A DNA stretch of 64,000 bases from Acanthacorydalis orientalis (taxonomy: Eukaryota; Arthropoda; Insecta; Megaloptera; Corydalidae): assembly GCA_034766995.1 (NCBI GenBank), contig CM068314.1:31931208-31995207 (forward strand). Reading direction: 5' to 3'. Position 1 is the first letter of the stretch; each line of letters begins with the position of its first letter. The translations under genes and the position numbers were made by a program. The notes below the pieces were generated by a model, which was not told the origin of the DNA, did no database searches, and was given only the letters and a program-made list of their open reading frames with translations. Positions 50,065 to 61,398 of the stretch are shown here, one piece after another.

Positions 50065-50345
50065 TTAGGTTGATGCAAAAGAAAATACGGTTTTTATTAT
50101 TTTAAGTTCGAAGCCGATTTTTTTATTTATTTATCTTTTGTTATAGTTATGTGATACATCATTTTAAACAATGGAATTAGTAATAATGATTTCAGCCTAT
50201 GTCTATTGTTTTCATTCTTTAGTATTGTCGGATATAACCTCTTAAGTTAGTCATTGAAAAAAGCAAATTCCTGCGATTTTGTTGTATGAGTTTAAATGGG
50301 ATAAATAAACAGAAACTGCTCGAAATATCAATTTGTCAAAGTTCA
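50065..50345 (+). mobile_element. mariner 5' end fragment
   Basis: After TA at 50063-50064 the sequence TTAGGTTGATGCAAAAGAAA (50065 onward) is a mariner terminal repeat of the type TTAGGTTGGTGCAAAAGT. About 190 bases in, the plus strand reads KKQIPAILLYEFKWDK, then TETARNINLSK, the first helix-turn-helix of a mariner transposase with one stop. The rest of the element and its right end are not found. This is a third mariner lineage in the window. Confidence 0.65.
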
Positions 50346-50543
50346 ATAAAATTCTTCCATTTTTTTTTTAAAAAAAATAAAATATAAATAATTTCGTAGA
50401 TATTAAAACGTCAGAAGAATTAATACATTTTTTAACAAATGATGTAAAAAAACAAACATAAAATGTATTAAGATGTTTATTATAATACCTTCGATTTCTT
50501 GTGTTACATTTTTATGGTTTACAATTGTTTTTTCGGAAATATC

Positions 50544-50545
<2 letters not shown>

Positions 50546-50590
<45 letters not shown>
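50546..50590. repeat. (TA)n microsatellite
   Basis: Pure TA tract. Confidence 0.95.
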
Positions 50591-50592
<2 letters not shown>

Positions 50593-50699
50593 ACTTTATA
50601 TAAAAAAGGTGTTTCAAGAAAAATATCTTAAATATTAAAGTTAGAATTTTCATTTTGTGTTTTAAACTAAAACAAAAAGAGAATAAATCTCATCTCTAG

Positions 50700-51370
50700 A
50701 GAAATCCGTTTATAAAAGTACCGTTAAACGTGCAAAAACATTCTGTAGTAATAAAGACTCTATAGGCACATTTGCGAGTGAAAAGTAATTATAGTAAAAA
50801 TTCAAACAAATTTAATATGGGCCCGTAAAGTGGATATCTCGAACACAAGTTTGTTGTTAATAAGGTATTCTCGTTACTCGTCTGCAACAATAAACCAAAT
50901 GAACAAGCAATAATCATTCGTTACTGCGAGAACTTAATTGCGATCCGCTCTCGACCATTTACCTTCTCACAAAGAGTCCGCGGACGCGGACATATCTCCA
51001 TTAGATTCCAAGTTGGATTTATGATTATGCAAGGTACAAAAGTTTCTCTTCGGAACGATTAATTGGCGTAGTTTTCTCGCGGGCTAAAATAAAGTTTCGA
51101 CTACGTAATGGAGAGACCATTCTACTCGCTCCTCTTCGTCTTCCACTCGTGAAACTTGAACGCTTCAAAACTTTAAGCAGATTTTCATGGGCCCTTAATA
51201 AAATTTCTGCTGATATATTTTGACTGGTAATTGGGTAACAAGCACTTCCTGAGCAATAATTAATTATTTTCAAACTTTCAAGCGTTCAGGTGGATATCAA
51301 GAAGTTAAATAGTGTAATTTCGAACATTACTTAATCGACTCGTTCAAAAGATGGAAATAATCATTTTACG
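50700..51370. other. GC-richer non-coding island
   Basis: One of the longest islands, with GAGTCCGCGGACGCGGAC near 50973 and TCCTCTTCGTCTTCCACTCG near 51131. A minus-strand frame of 82 codons at 51025-51273 begins at TTG, not ATG, and has no recognisable motif; I treat it as a by-product of low stop density. Confidence 0.45.
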
Positions 51371-51982
51371 TTTCTACCGACTGGCGCGGAAAAGTTTTAT
51401 TTGAAAAATTATCATCATTCATTTTCTTTACAATCCTTTTATATTAATCAAACAAATGTGTATATATATATATATATATATACACGCATGTATTTGTTCA
51501 TATAAATGTTTAAATTTTATATTTGTTAATTTAAAATTTAATAATAATAAATACAAGTTAAATTATTTTCAGGTTACTTCGTATTATGTTAAAAAGCGTA
51601 TTTTCGACGATACAGAATCATAAAATATTAGAAATCTCTTCAACATAAACCCTTGTAAAATGTATGCATATTTATGGTCTATAGGAATATTATATTATTA
51701 TGGTCCATAATACGGTTATTACTACTCGCTAGCTTTGAACATAAAATGTATGAGAATATATATATTTGTATATACTGAAAACTATATATGTACATATTAA
51801 TAAAACTTCAAAAATATTACATACTGCATTAAGATTATTTAGATCGAACCGAAACTTGCTAAAATTTTAAATGTGTATGGTACGGTGTTATTAGTAATCA
51901 ATAAATATATATTTTCTAATTATAAAATTAAATCATATTTGTATTTCTGTTTTTCGTATAAATTGGATATAATTATGTAATT

Positions 51983-52037
<55 letters not shown>

Positions 52038-52510
52038 GTATAAATAAATGAAAAAAGATTGTGTATAAATGAGTAAAAAAATAATTCTACCTCGTTGTGC
52101 TACGTTAACGTTTAAAAAATATAAAAATAAAGCACATTTGATTGTTTTATCATTGGATGAGAATTTAAAAAAATTACGTCAGCCTATTTTCACATAGAGG
52201 CGTGTCATATCATCTCATCGCAATATGGTAAATTATAGTAAGAAAAAATGTGCATTTATTATAAAATTAATGGAGGTCACAAATTAGTGCCATATATAAA
52301 AAAGTGTATAATACAAGATATGAAACAGATAATAGAAAATCTCAAATGCCAGAACTAGTATGAATTAAACAGGGAAACAAAAATAAGAGAAGAGGAATTA
52401 CAGTAAAATATCCATTTATTATTAACTAAAAAAGAGCAAAGTCTGTGAATGTAAACGTCAGTACAAACAACATGAAATATTTATTTTTAGTATTTATTGG
52501 TTGTTATATA
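51371..52510. other. AT-rich DNA with (TA)n tracts
   Basis: TA microsatellites at 51457-51482 and 51984-52040. No gene recognised. Confidence 0.7.
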
Positions 52511-53754
52511 TTAGGTGTACAAATTAATTCGATACGTTTATATTGAATCAATCATAACTCTGTTTTAAATTAACATACTTTATCGTCGTTTTAGGATCTT
52601 GAAGTTCTAACCTTAATATTTAATAACACTATATCTTTTCCAAGCAAATGACAATCTCAGAAAACATTACTAAACACGATCGCGTCCGAAAAGTAGCATA
52701 TTAGGTATTGCATACTTTTCACATTTCAGTTTAAAAAAAATGCTGCTGAAGCCACAGGAATGATTTGTTTAGCTTTGGGGGAAGGTGTTGTGATGAATGA
52801 AATATGCTACAAATGGTTTCAAAGGTTTCGGAGTGGTGATTTTAATCTTACCGATCGAGAACGTCCCAGACAACTGAAAAAAAAAGGAGACGATGAGCTT
52901 CTCAGCTGTTAAGTGAAAACTCTGTTCAGACTAAACAGGAACTCGGTTAACAAATCAGAATGACTTAACAAAGAATTTCTTATCGTCTACATCGGGCGAG
53001 TAAAATTCAAAAGCTAGTCTGTTGAATTCCACATGAGTTCAGTCCGGAAAATTAAATAAGAAAATGCTATACTCTTATGTTTTATTTTGCAAGATTCAAA
53101 AGGAAGGATTTTTGCATAAAACCATAACCGGGGATTAAAAATGGATTTTATATGATAATCCTAAGCGCTTAACATCATGTGTTACTCTCAGTAAACCATC
53201 GAAACCGACTCCGAAACTAAATATTCAAGATACAAAAGTGTTATTGTACATTTGGTGGGACATTAAGGGTGTGGTGTATTATGAGTTGCTCGAACGTTGC
53301 CAGATTATAAATTCAGAGCGTTACCAACAATATATCCGTTTTAGTGGAAAAAACTATTCACTTGCGTGGAAAACCAGCCATTTTGCAGCACAACGCTCGG
53401 CTCAATGTCACGAAAACGTCCAAAGATGTAATTTGTTCGTTAGGCTGGAAAGTTCTCCCTCATGTGGCGTATTCATCGGATTTAGCTCCGTCAGATTGTC
53501 ATCTGTTTCTGTCCAGTATCACTTGACTGATACCAATTTTAAAATATTGGAAGAGGTACGGAAGTACATTATCGACTTCATCGACTCAAAGCCACCATCT
53601 TTTTTCGACAGGAGATCAGTTAGTTATCCGACAGATGGAGCAGAGTTATAGAAAATAATAGGGTATATTTTAAGGATTGAAATATTTTCCAATTTTTCGT
53701 AAATAAACGATCATTTTCTTAAAAAAAGACGTCGAAATAATTTGTGCATCAAAT
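52511..53754 (+). mobile_element. Nearly full-length mariner, inactive
   Basis: Inverted ends TTAGGTGTACAAATTAATTC (52511 onward) and, on the complement, TTTGATGCACAAATTATTTC (ending at 53754) match closely, each bordered by TA (52509-52510, 53755-53756). At 1244 bp this is about the full length of a mariner. The transposase runs on the plus strand and is broken in several places. Confidence 0.85.
52729..53700 (+). pseudogene. mariner transposase, full span, inactivated
   Basis: The DNA-binding region reads KKNAAEATGMICLALGEGVV and WFQRFRSGDFNLTDRERP, ending at a TAA (52910-52912). A second HTH piece and linker follow in other frames. The catalytic region has ITGD (aspartate at 53134-53136) but the next codon, normally Glu, is TAA. 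KVLLYIWWDIKGVVYYELL is intact from 53235. The second catalytic aspartate is lost: ILQHNAR (53380-53400) stands where ILLHDNAR is usual. The third is kept in SSDLAPSDCHLF. Frameshifts lie near 53340 and 53520. Clearly dead. Confidence 0.85.
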
Positions 53755-54141
53755 ACGACTATCGATACAACTTCCAAATTTGATATCTAAAAATATTATT
53801 ATATTACAAAAAAAACAAATCATTGCTGCCTGGTAAGAGATAATATTACTCTGAAGCTTCTAGTATTTTTAAGCAAATCTAATGCAAATTTCTTTGTTAT
53901 GAAACTTATATATCTTATTTAAAGTGCTCTAGTTGAGAAAGCAATAGTTCATAAGAAATACTGTATGCCACGAACATAATTTATAAATATAGTGGGAATT
54001 ACTAGACTTTTTTTAAGATTTATATTATATTGTTATTACATGTTTATTAGTTTTAAAGAATGTATATCATGCACATCTTTTGTTAATAATAAAATAATGG
54101 AATTTTATTATTAACTTTGAAAATAATATAGTAGATAGTAC

Positions 54142-54180
<39 letters not shown>

Positions 54181-54279
54181 GTGATTGTGTGTATAATAAG
54201 AAGAATTCGATTACGTAAATAATCGCGATTATAAAAAAAATATAATTAGTATGCAAATAGAGAAACAGTATTTTTAACG
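53755..54279. other. AT-rich DNA with (TA)n
   Basis: TA tract at 54141-54190. No gene recognised. Confidence 0.7.
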
Positions 54280-54560
54280 CACAGTGATCGCATTATGAAG
54301 GACAACTCTCGTTAAGTTCAATCAGAAAAAAAACGGTACAATCGTCGAGCAGCTTCAAATTAAAAGATATATTCGTTGAAGACGTGCACTTAAAGACACG
54401 GGGCAATCTCGTTTCTTCGGCTCGCGCTCATTTCCATTTTATGCGACATGAACTGCTTTTTCTCTTATCGTTGCGACTGCCGAGATTGTTAGCATAATTT
54501 TATGATCCCTTATTACTTTTCGACTGTGGAGGTTCCACTCTTTTGTCTGATGCAAATTGG
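54280..54560. other. GC-richer non-coding island
   Basis: Complex sequence with TCGGCTCGCGCTCATTTCC near 54418 and GCGACTGCCGAGATTG near 54473. No open frame on either strand. Candidate conserved element. Confidence 0.4.
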
Positions 54561-54814
54561 TCCAAGGGGCTCGACTTCGGTATTGTAATATATTGTTGAA
54601 ACTGTTCGTGATTCAATTTATAAAGAGAAATTTTTATACCTACCCACAATGCTTCACGAATATTTATTTCATATTGTTTTTCCTATTAAAACTTCATGTA
54701 TACATTTATGAATAAAGTCCCCCTTTTTCAAATTTCAACTCATGCACAGGCTTCTCGTTCGTCTTGTGTTTGTGATGTTTCGCAAAATTTTCTTCTTTTA
54801 TATTCTCCTCATTC

Positions 54815-54845
54815 ATATATACATATACATACATACATATACACA

Positions 54846-54900
<55 letters not shown>

Positions 54901-54902
54901 TG
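54815..54902. repeat. (TACA)n/(TA)n microsatellite
   Basis: ATACAT steps followed by a long TA run. Confidence 0.9.
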
Positions 54903-55105
54903 ACTTGTTTTAATTTATTATATTTATCATCTTTTAATACACAGTTCAGAGACTGTATTACATTCTATGTTAACTGCTGCATAATAATGAATTTTGTGGT
55001 TGAATATATTTGATTTTCTCATAAATGTTGTATAATTCGTTTTAAAATAAAAAATTATCCCCTACTAAAAAAATACTTTTAATTATTTATATATATATGC
55101 ATATA

Positions 55106-55200
55106 CCAGGGGGCTCTGCCCGCTACTCTCACCAATCCTCGAGGGGCTCCATCCCCGATTGCACCCTCAAATCGCTTCGCTTGTATCGCATATATTCGCT
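55106..55200 (+). other. GC-rich hairpin-rich insert between (TA)n tracts
   Basis: About 90 bases with strong local self-complementarity: CAGGGGGCTCTGCCCGC (GGG/CCC stem), CGAGGGGCTCCATCCCCG (CGAGGGG-like/CCCCG stem) and AATCGCTTCGCTTGTATCGC. It is embedded in TA repeats and differs in composition from everything nearby. It resembles the GGGGCTCCGCCCC-type units seen in some transposable-element families, but I cannot name one. Confidence 0.45.
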
Positions 55201-55206
55201 CAATAC

Positions 55207-55208
55207 CG

Positions 55209-55249
<41 letters not shown>
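55207..55249. repeat. (TA)n microsatellite
   Basis: Pure TA tract directly after the GC-rich insert. Confidence 0.95.
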
Positions 55250-55251
<2 letters not shown>

Positions 55252-56341
55252 TTTATGTTTATATAATCTTTCGCGTATATATATTGCAATGTAGTTGTTT
55301 TATATATAAAATAAATATATGTTAGTATGTCTATTATCACTCTCGCAGTTATGTTGCAACGTTGTTGTTTTGTAAAGTCATACATTTCATTGTAGTTGTT
55401 ATGATCCAGTATCATAATTTGTATAATTCGGGTGTCATCGATAATAATAGTTTAATAAAAAATCACTACACGTTTTTCTTTAAAAAAATTCTCAATTTTT
55501 AAAAATTGTACTATATATATATATATATATATATATCTTTCTTATATAAAGTATAATCCAAGTACAGTAAAAAATATAATTGTAAATACATACTATTTCT
55601 GAATAAATATGATTGGGTAAACATGAATTACAGGAGTGCTTCGTTATATTTAGGCCGATAGAATGATTATATTTCTTCATTATAATCTTTACTTGTTATA
55701 TCATCGACATGTAAACTCCACTTACATAGTATCCTTTTCTATGTCAGTTTTAATAATATGATATTAAGTTATTTATAGATATATTTATAGGTGAAATATT
55801 ATACCATGCATAAGTAAATTTATACCAAAATCATGACTGACTTTCTCATTTAATCTATGTCTCTTTTGATTGATTAGGTTTAGTTCACCAAATCTTTCAA
55901 TTGAACATCCTTTTCTATGCTCTGAATTAATCGATGCCCATTGGCTATAAAATTAAAACTGTATTGGGAGGAAGAAGCATGACTTGTACTTGACATATTT
56001 TGTATTTAGAAGGGAGCAGCACATGTATCTGTAAACGTACAGTTCTTAGACAGGATCAAATTGATTCCATATATCTCTGCGATGATTTTGTTATAAATGT
56101 GAACGTTTTTATCGAAATATGTACGAACTACAATTATATGAACATTTTCTCATTATACTAGTGAAATACATGCTTATTGTAATCCAGTACGAATATAAAT
56201 ATATTTGTAGGTTAAAATATTACATAAACATTAATTAGAAAATTTATAATTTTTCTGGACAAAATTTTGTAAGACAACATTTTGTTCGATAATTCGTTTT
56301 AAAATAGCAACTGCATTAAAATTATTATATTTATGATAATA
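55250..56341. other. AT-rich DNA, nothing recognised
   Basis: One TA tract at 55511-55537. No gene, TIR or island evident. Confidence 0.7.
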
Positions 56342-56876
56342 TTAGATAAGTAGAAAAATAATTGCAGTTTATGCACTCATTTGATAAGTTTTTTTTTAAT
56401 TTTCCTAGCTGTTTTAAGTGGTTCAGGACTGTTGAATGGCTTGCGCCTAACTTTTGTGTAAGCTTTTGAATTGTTGTGTATAGTTATGATTCAACTGGCG
56501 TTTTCAGTTGTTCGTTATGAACTGAAGGACGCCCGTGATCTTCTTCATCTTCAAGGCTCTCGTTGAAACCACATTGAACCGTACGTTATTTAACAGTACC
56601 CACATCAAAAGCATCGTTTAGTTTACGAGCAGTTTCTGTTGAATTATCACCAGTTTTGAACTCATAGAAAAAAATAATCTTATTTGCTTCTTTTCCACCT
56701 TTACTTCAATAGCCCAATTTGAAGTGAAATTTATAATAAAACCAAAGTCGATGTTATTAAAATACAGATCAAAAAATATACTTTAAAATGATATTAACAA
56801 AAAATGACACTTTCATTGAAAAAATAAAGTCGGAATTCATAAAACAAAAGCCGCAATTATTTTTCTATCAAGCTAA
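56342..56876 (-). mobile_element. mariner-derived MITE, copy B
   Basis: Ends TTAGATAAGTAGAAAAATAA (left) and, on the complement, TTAGCTTGATAGAAAAATAA (right), each bordered by TA. The 535-bp interior aligns throughout with copy A at 24726-25284, including the first HTH region, the GGACGCCC (Gly-Arg-Pro) linker at about 56526, and the switch from the second HTH to the 3' end. The transposase relic is on the minus strand with more stops than in copy A. Confidence 0.85.
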
Positions 56877-57439
56877 TATTTAGCTTAGAATGAAGAAAGT
56901 ATAACGGCTTTTAAAGATATGTTTCAAAACAATAAATATAATTATTTGTATTATACGTTTGGTTACTAACTGAATAATTATTTTTTAATGAAGAATGATG
57001 CAGAATCGTAAAATTAAATAATAATTTACATCAGCGTGGTTTAAATGATATTGAATCAGGAACGTAATTTATTTCTGTAGATAAATTACATTTGAATATT
57101 ACATTATTAGAAAAGTAGATTTCATATAAAAAAATTATAAAAATTATAATTGCCGTTAGGAATTTAATAAAGTTCTAAAAATTTTAATCTGCGGATTGTT
57201 TTTATCTTTCCTAAGCAATTAATATAAAAATAATTTATTATAGAATGAACGAAAATGATGTTTTGATATAAACGATCGGGAATGAGATTTATTAAACAAA
57301 CGCATTTAAAACTCTGTGTAATATCCGAACCAATTGTTCATTGTAAATATTGATTATTGGTTTTTGCAAAAACGTACGAATGTAACTTGTAAATGAATGT
57401 CGAAACAGATAAACTGAAATGAAAATAAATATTTTTACG
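56877..57439. other. AT-rich DNA, nothing recognised
   Basis: No gene or repeat structure recognised. Confidence 0.7.
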
Positions 57440-58500
57440 GTAAACGTGAATCATATAAACAGAACTTATTTCTGGTTAACATTCGAGATAAATAACCGGC
57501 TACTGTAGATCCGGCTATTGGTGAATAATTTCTGACTGTAACGAAAAAAAAACCACGTAGTGCCGGACTCATAATACATCTGTGGGGCGTGTCGTTGATG
57601 ACGTTCGAACATTTCCGTTGTGCAAATTATTGTAGCGTTGCGTATAATTTTCATCGTGTACCGTTTGTGTATTTATTTCTGTTGAAAAAATAACTAATCC
57701 GAATCGTTTAACGCACAAACTGGACGATTAATAATCGTAAAACGTTTTCCAATTTCCCGTTCGCTTATTTATTTCGAACGCGGACCTCTCTAGCACGGGT
57801 GCAAATTTATATACGCATATTCGTGCCGTCGCTGGCTGTACAATGACAGCAGCGTTATCACGTCACATAATTCTATTTCGTAAACTCGTACCGGAAACAC
57901 GCAGACATTTTCGAGATTAATGTCGATTTGCCAGTCAATATCAATTTCCTGATGCGATACTCCTACATCTAGCAGCCCCGCGATGCTCTCAATACTCTAT
58001 GGCGTAGGTATATCATCCACACTCTAAGTTCGTGAAGTTTGCCAACAGGCGGCAGCAATATCTGGGATTAGCTACTCGGCTGCGGCCGAGGGTGTTTTCA
58101 ACCCCATTTACCAATTTCCGAGTCTCGTGCAGCTTAACCCTCAAGTACTTGAATTTCCGCAAAATCATTAATAATATAAAACATCTTCGGTTTGGTGTTG
58201 TCCCATCGTCCCTGCTTTTGCTTGCTTGCACTTGCTTCGGCTTACTTTGAAAAGTGGGCCAACATTCGGAGGTGGTTTCAGTTCTCTGTATTTGTTCTCG
58301 GCTGTGCTATTCAAAGTTTCAAAGTCCGGTCTCTCTATGTGCATAATGCTCTTAACGTTCGCTGTTAATTAATATTGACAGGTTTTCAAAGTTATGGATT
58401 TAAATAAGTCTTATCTTCGACGAAGTTAATGCGATTTTTATAATGAGCTTATTCATTGAAGTGAAGCGATAGCCGTTCATCGTAAGTGAATTGAATATTC
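57440..58500. other. Long GC-richer non-coding block
   Basis: The longest block of complex, CpG-bearing sequence in the window. Notable words are GTCGCTGGCTGTACAATGAC near 57828, TTATCACGTCACATAA near 57855 and CGGCTGCGGCCGAGGG near 58078. Frames of about 70 codons exist on both strands at 58013-58250, but neither has a good start, recognisable motif or splice pattern. Either a cluster of regulatory elements or an unrecognised untranslated exon. Confidence 0.4.
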
Positions 58501-58812
58501 ATATGATTACAGATTCCGTCTTAAACGTTTTTTTCTTTTTAAGTTTTGAAATCAATATATTTACAACGAAACTCATTACCCGTTTATTGTTTAAAATCTA
58601 GTTGTATTTTTCTTCAATATTAATTCAATTCTACCAAGTCATTAAAATCAACAAATTAAATTAAAAGCATTTTAGTACTTTATTAAAATTAGCATAAAGT
58701 ATTTTACAATATAATAATAATATATAACTATTGATTTTATTGTAAGAAATATTTGAAAAGAGACTTGTCTAATACAATAAATATTTCTTATAACATTAAA
58801 TATTTTTATTAA

Positions 58813-58847
<35 letters not shown>

Positions 58848-60154
58848 GAGAGAGAGAGAATGGCATGTGTGTGTGCAATTTGACTCTCAGCACTATTTCC
58901 ATAATATGTAATAAAAATACTAACGTCCAACTGTTGATATTGTAATAAACGAAAATTTGTTTGTCACCAAACATACGAGAAGGAGATATTGGTGAAAACG
59001 TAAAATTGAAAAAAGCGAAGGTGTAATATTTCTCTGGTATCATAAGTTTCTAAATCCCTGATTTTACATACAAACTTATAGCTACCGTCGCGTTCTGCGA
59101 AGATAGCTCAAAAATACTTTGCGTCTGGCAAAGTGCCCTGAAAAAAAATGATTATACCAGCAAGTTCGAATAAAAAACACTCGCTTCATATCGGTTCATT
59201 GATATCGAATATATTTTCGTTTCTTATCATGAAGTTGTGCGTTAGCACGAGTATTTTTTTATTAACTGAATACCTGTGACTGATATCGGGTTTTCTTTAT
59301 TATTATTATTATAATTTTGAATCAGTTGATAATTATGAAAGATTAGGTGAAATTTTAGGAAAATTAATAAGAGAAAAATTAATTAAGACACACACTTAGT
59401 TTTTACAATTAGTTTCTTAATGTATTTGAAAATCGATATATCAACAGATTATATTTTATATAAAGACGTGATTGTTTTTAGATTTAATATAAAAAATGTA
59501 AAGTAATTATAAAATTTTGTAACGACGTACTTCAAAATTTATCACGAAATATTTGTTTAAATTTTTTTTTCATTCTATAACTAACAAAAACCATTCTGTA
59601 AATAAATAATTCTTATATAATTTGAAATTTTATTTTCAGTAAATCTTTAAATTCGATTTATCTATTGTTTAACTATTATTTTTGTAATATTTCAATAATT
59701 GTTTACATTGTCTTTAGATATCTCTCTCTCTCTCTCTATGTATATATATACATGTTTTGTGTGTGTATGTATTTAAAAAATGTAACAAAACTTCGTATTC
59801 GTAGGGCATATTAAATCAATATTACCACTAATATCAATAATAATTATTATTACAAGTATCGGGTAATGGTCCAAGAGATAAGTGAAAAATATTCAATTAA
59901 AGATATCTTGATAAAACAAAATACATTTAAATATTTTCTGACAAATTTTTGACTTGTTTAATAAGACTGGCAGTTGAAGTTTTGAACAATATACATATAA
60001 ATCGTTTTCACATATCCACAGATAATGCAATTTCTGATAGTAGCCTTGAAATCATTGCTAAGAGTCCCTGAAGATATTTTAAGAAACATAAAATTATCGT
60101 AGATACAGAAATTGACATTCAACTAATGTTAACTGCAAGAATTTTGAAACGAAA
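58501..60154. other. AT-rich DNA with one island and microsatellites
   Basis: A (TA)n-(GA)n tract lies at 58818-58858 and a (TC)n-TATA tract near 59719-59750. A complex patch at 59050-59230 holds CTACCGTCGCGTTCTGCG near 59082. No gene recognised. Confidence 0.6.
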
Positions 60155-60790
60155 CAGTTTAATTATCCATGGAGGATTCATTATTTGTAAATGTTCTCTT
60201 CGTCCCCAGTTTCCAATTCCTTCTGTCATAGCACGTTTCTTCATCTAGGTTTCTTGTTTCCATTGCTTCGTCCACGTCGTCTCTCCAACTTCTTCTTGGT
60301 CGTCCTCTCTTTCTCCTTTCTGGTGGTATCCACTCTAATATCCTCCTTGGCCATCTCACTTCGTCCATTCTTTTTGTGTGTCCGAACCATGTCAGTTGTC
60401 TTCTCAATATCATAAATGATATCTCCTGCAGTATTCATTTCCCTTCTAATGTCTGCATTTCTGACTCTTTCAAGTCTCGATCTTCTGCAGCTTCTTCTCA
60501 GAAAGTCCATCTCTGTGGCTAGTAGTTTTTTTTTTATGTGATTTATTTAGATCCCATACTTCTGAGCCATATATTACGATACTTTGGACAATTGTTTTGT
60601 ATAGTTGAAGATTTGTTGTTTTTCTAATACTTCTTTCCCATAGTAGTGTGTTGAGTGCGCCTATGGTCTTTCTGCCTTTGGTAATTCTTTCTTGGATTTC
60701 GTCTCTACTAGTTCTTTGTTTATTAAAAATCACTCCTAAGTACTTGGCTTTATCGACGCCTTTTATTATATCGTTCTCCAGTGGTAGGTT
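60155..60790 (-). mobile_element. Non-LTR retrotransposon 3' end, 5'-truncated
   Basis: Minus-strand frames give, in order from 60790, KGVDKAKYLGVIFNKQRTS, then ERITKGRKTIGALNTLLWER, then YKTIVQSIVIYGSEVWDLN, the conserved end of the reverse transcriptase region. The next frame starts FLRRSCRRSRLERVRNADIR. The tail reads LRRQLTWFGHTKRMDEVRWP and ILEWIPPERRKRGRPRRSW, ending GTKRTF near 60200. Frameshifts separate the blocks at about 60510 and 60410. This is the usual 5'-truncated form of a LINE insertion, and the best preserved LINE here. Clade is RTE/CR1-like but uncertain. Confidence 0.75.
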
Positions 60791-61362
60791 TCCTTATCAT
60801 ATATTAATATTGTATATTATATAATAATAAAAATATTTTTGACTGATAATAATGTTAGGGTAATATTCCATACGAGAATGGAATTTCGTAATATATATAT
60901 ATATATATTACACTTGTTAGTATGTAAATACAAATATATAAAAATTCACATAAACTAGTCACGTTTTTGAAATAATTAGTATTATAATTAAAATTTCCAA
61001 TTAAATATACAGACAGGAAATGATCAAAATCGTTAAAATAATTATATATTGTATGGTAAAATTTAATAGAATTTGATATTTTAAATGATACAATGTGTAC
61101 TAAGTAGCTGAAATATTGAGTATGAAATAATCACAAATACATATACCAACGGATAATTAAAAAAGCAGACACTAAATCTCTAAATAGTTCAAGCGAATTT
61201 ATAAAACGAACTCCATGTTTTTTTTTCGTCCGTACCTTGAATAATTATATTAATTTTATTCATTCGTAAACGGTTGTACATCTGTTTTATTAAAAAGATA
61301 GAAAACGTATTTAATTAAAGTCAACACTTTTATAAAAAAGCAAAACTGTGTACTAGTCAGTT

Positions 61363-61398
<36 letters not shown>

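Noticed and set aside
51025..51273. 82-codon minus-strand frame in a GC-richer island
   Set aside because: Begins at TTG rather than ATG, shows no motif or splice context, and is expected from reduced stop-codon density in GC-richer DNA.
58013..58250. Pair of 72-codon frames on opposite strands
   Set aside because: No motif, no coding-like bias favouring either strand; mutual shadows in GC-richer sequence.
60191..60415. Plus-strand frame at the 60-kb LINE
   Set aside because: Antisense of the LINE tail (Arg/Glu-rich on the minus strand gives Ser/Leu-rich on the plus).
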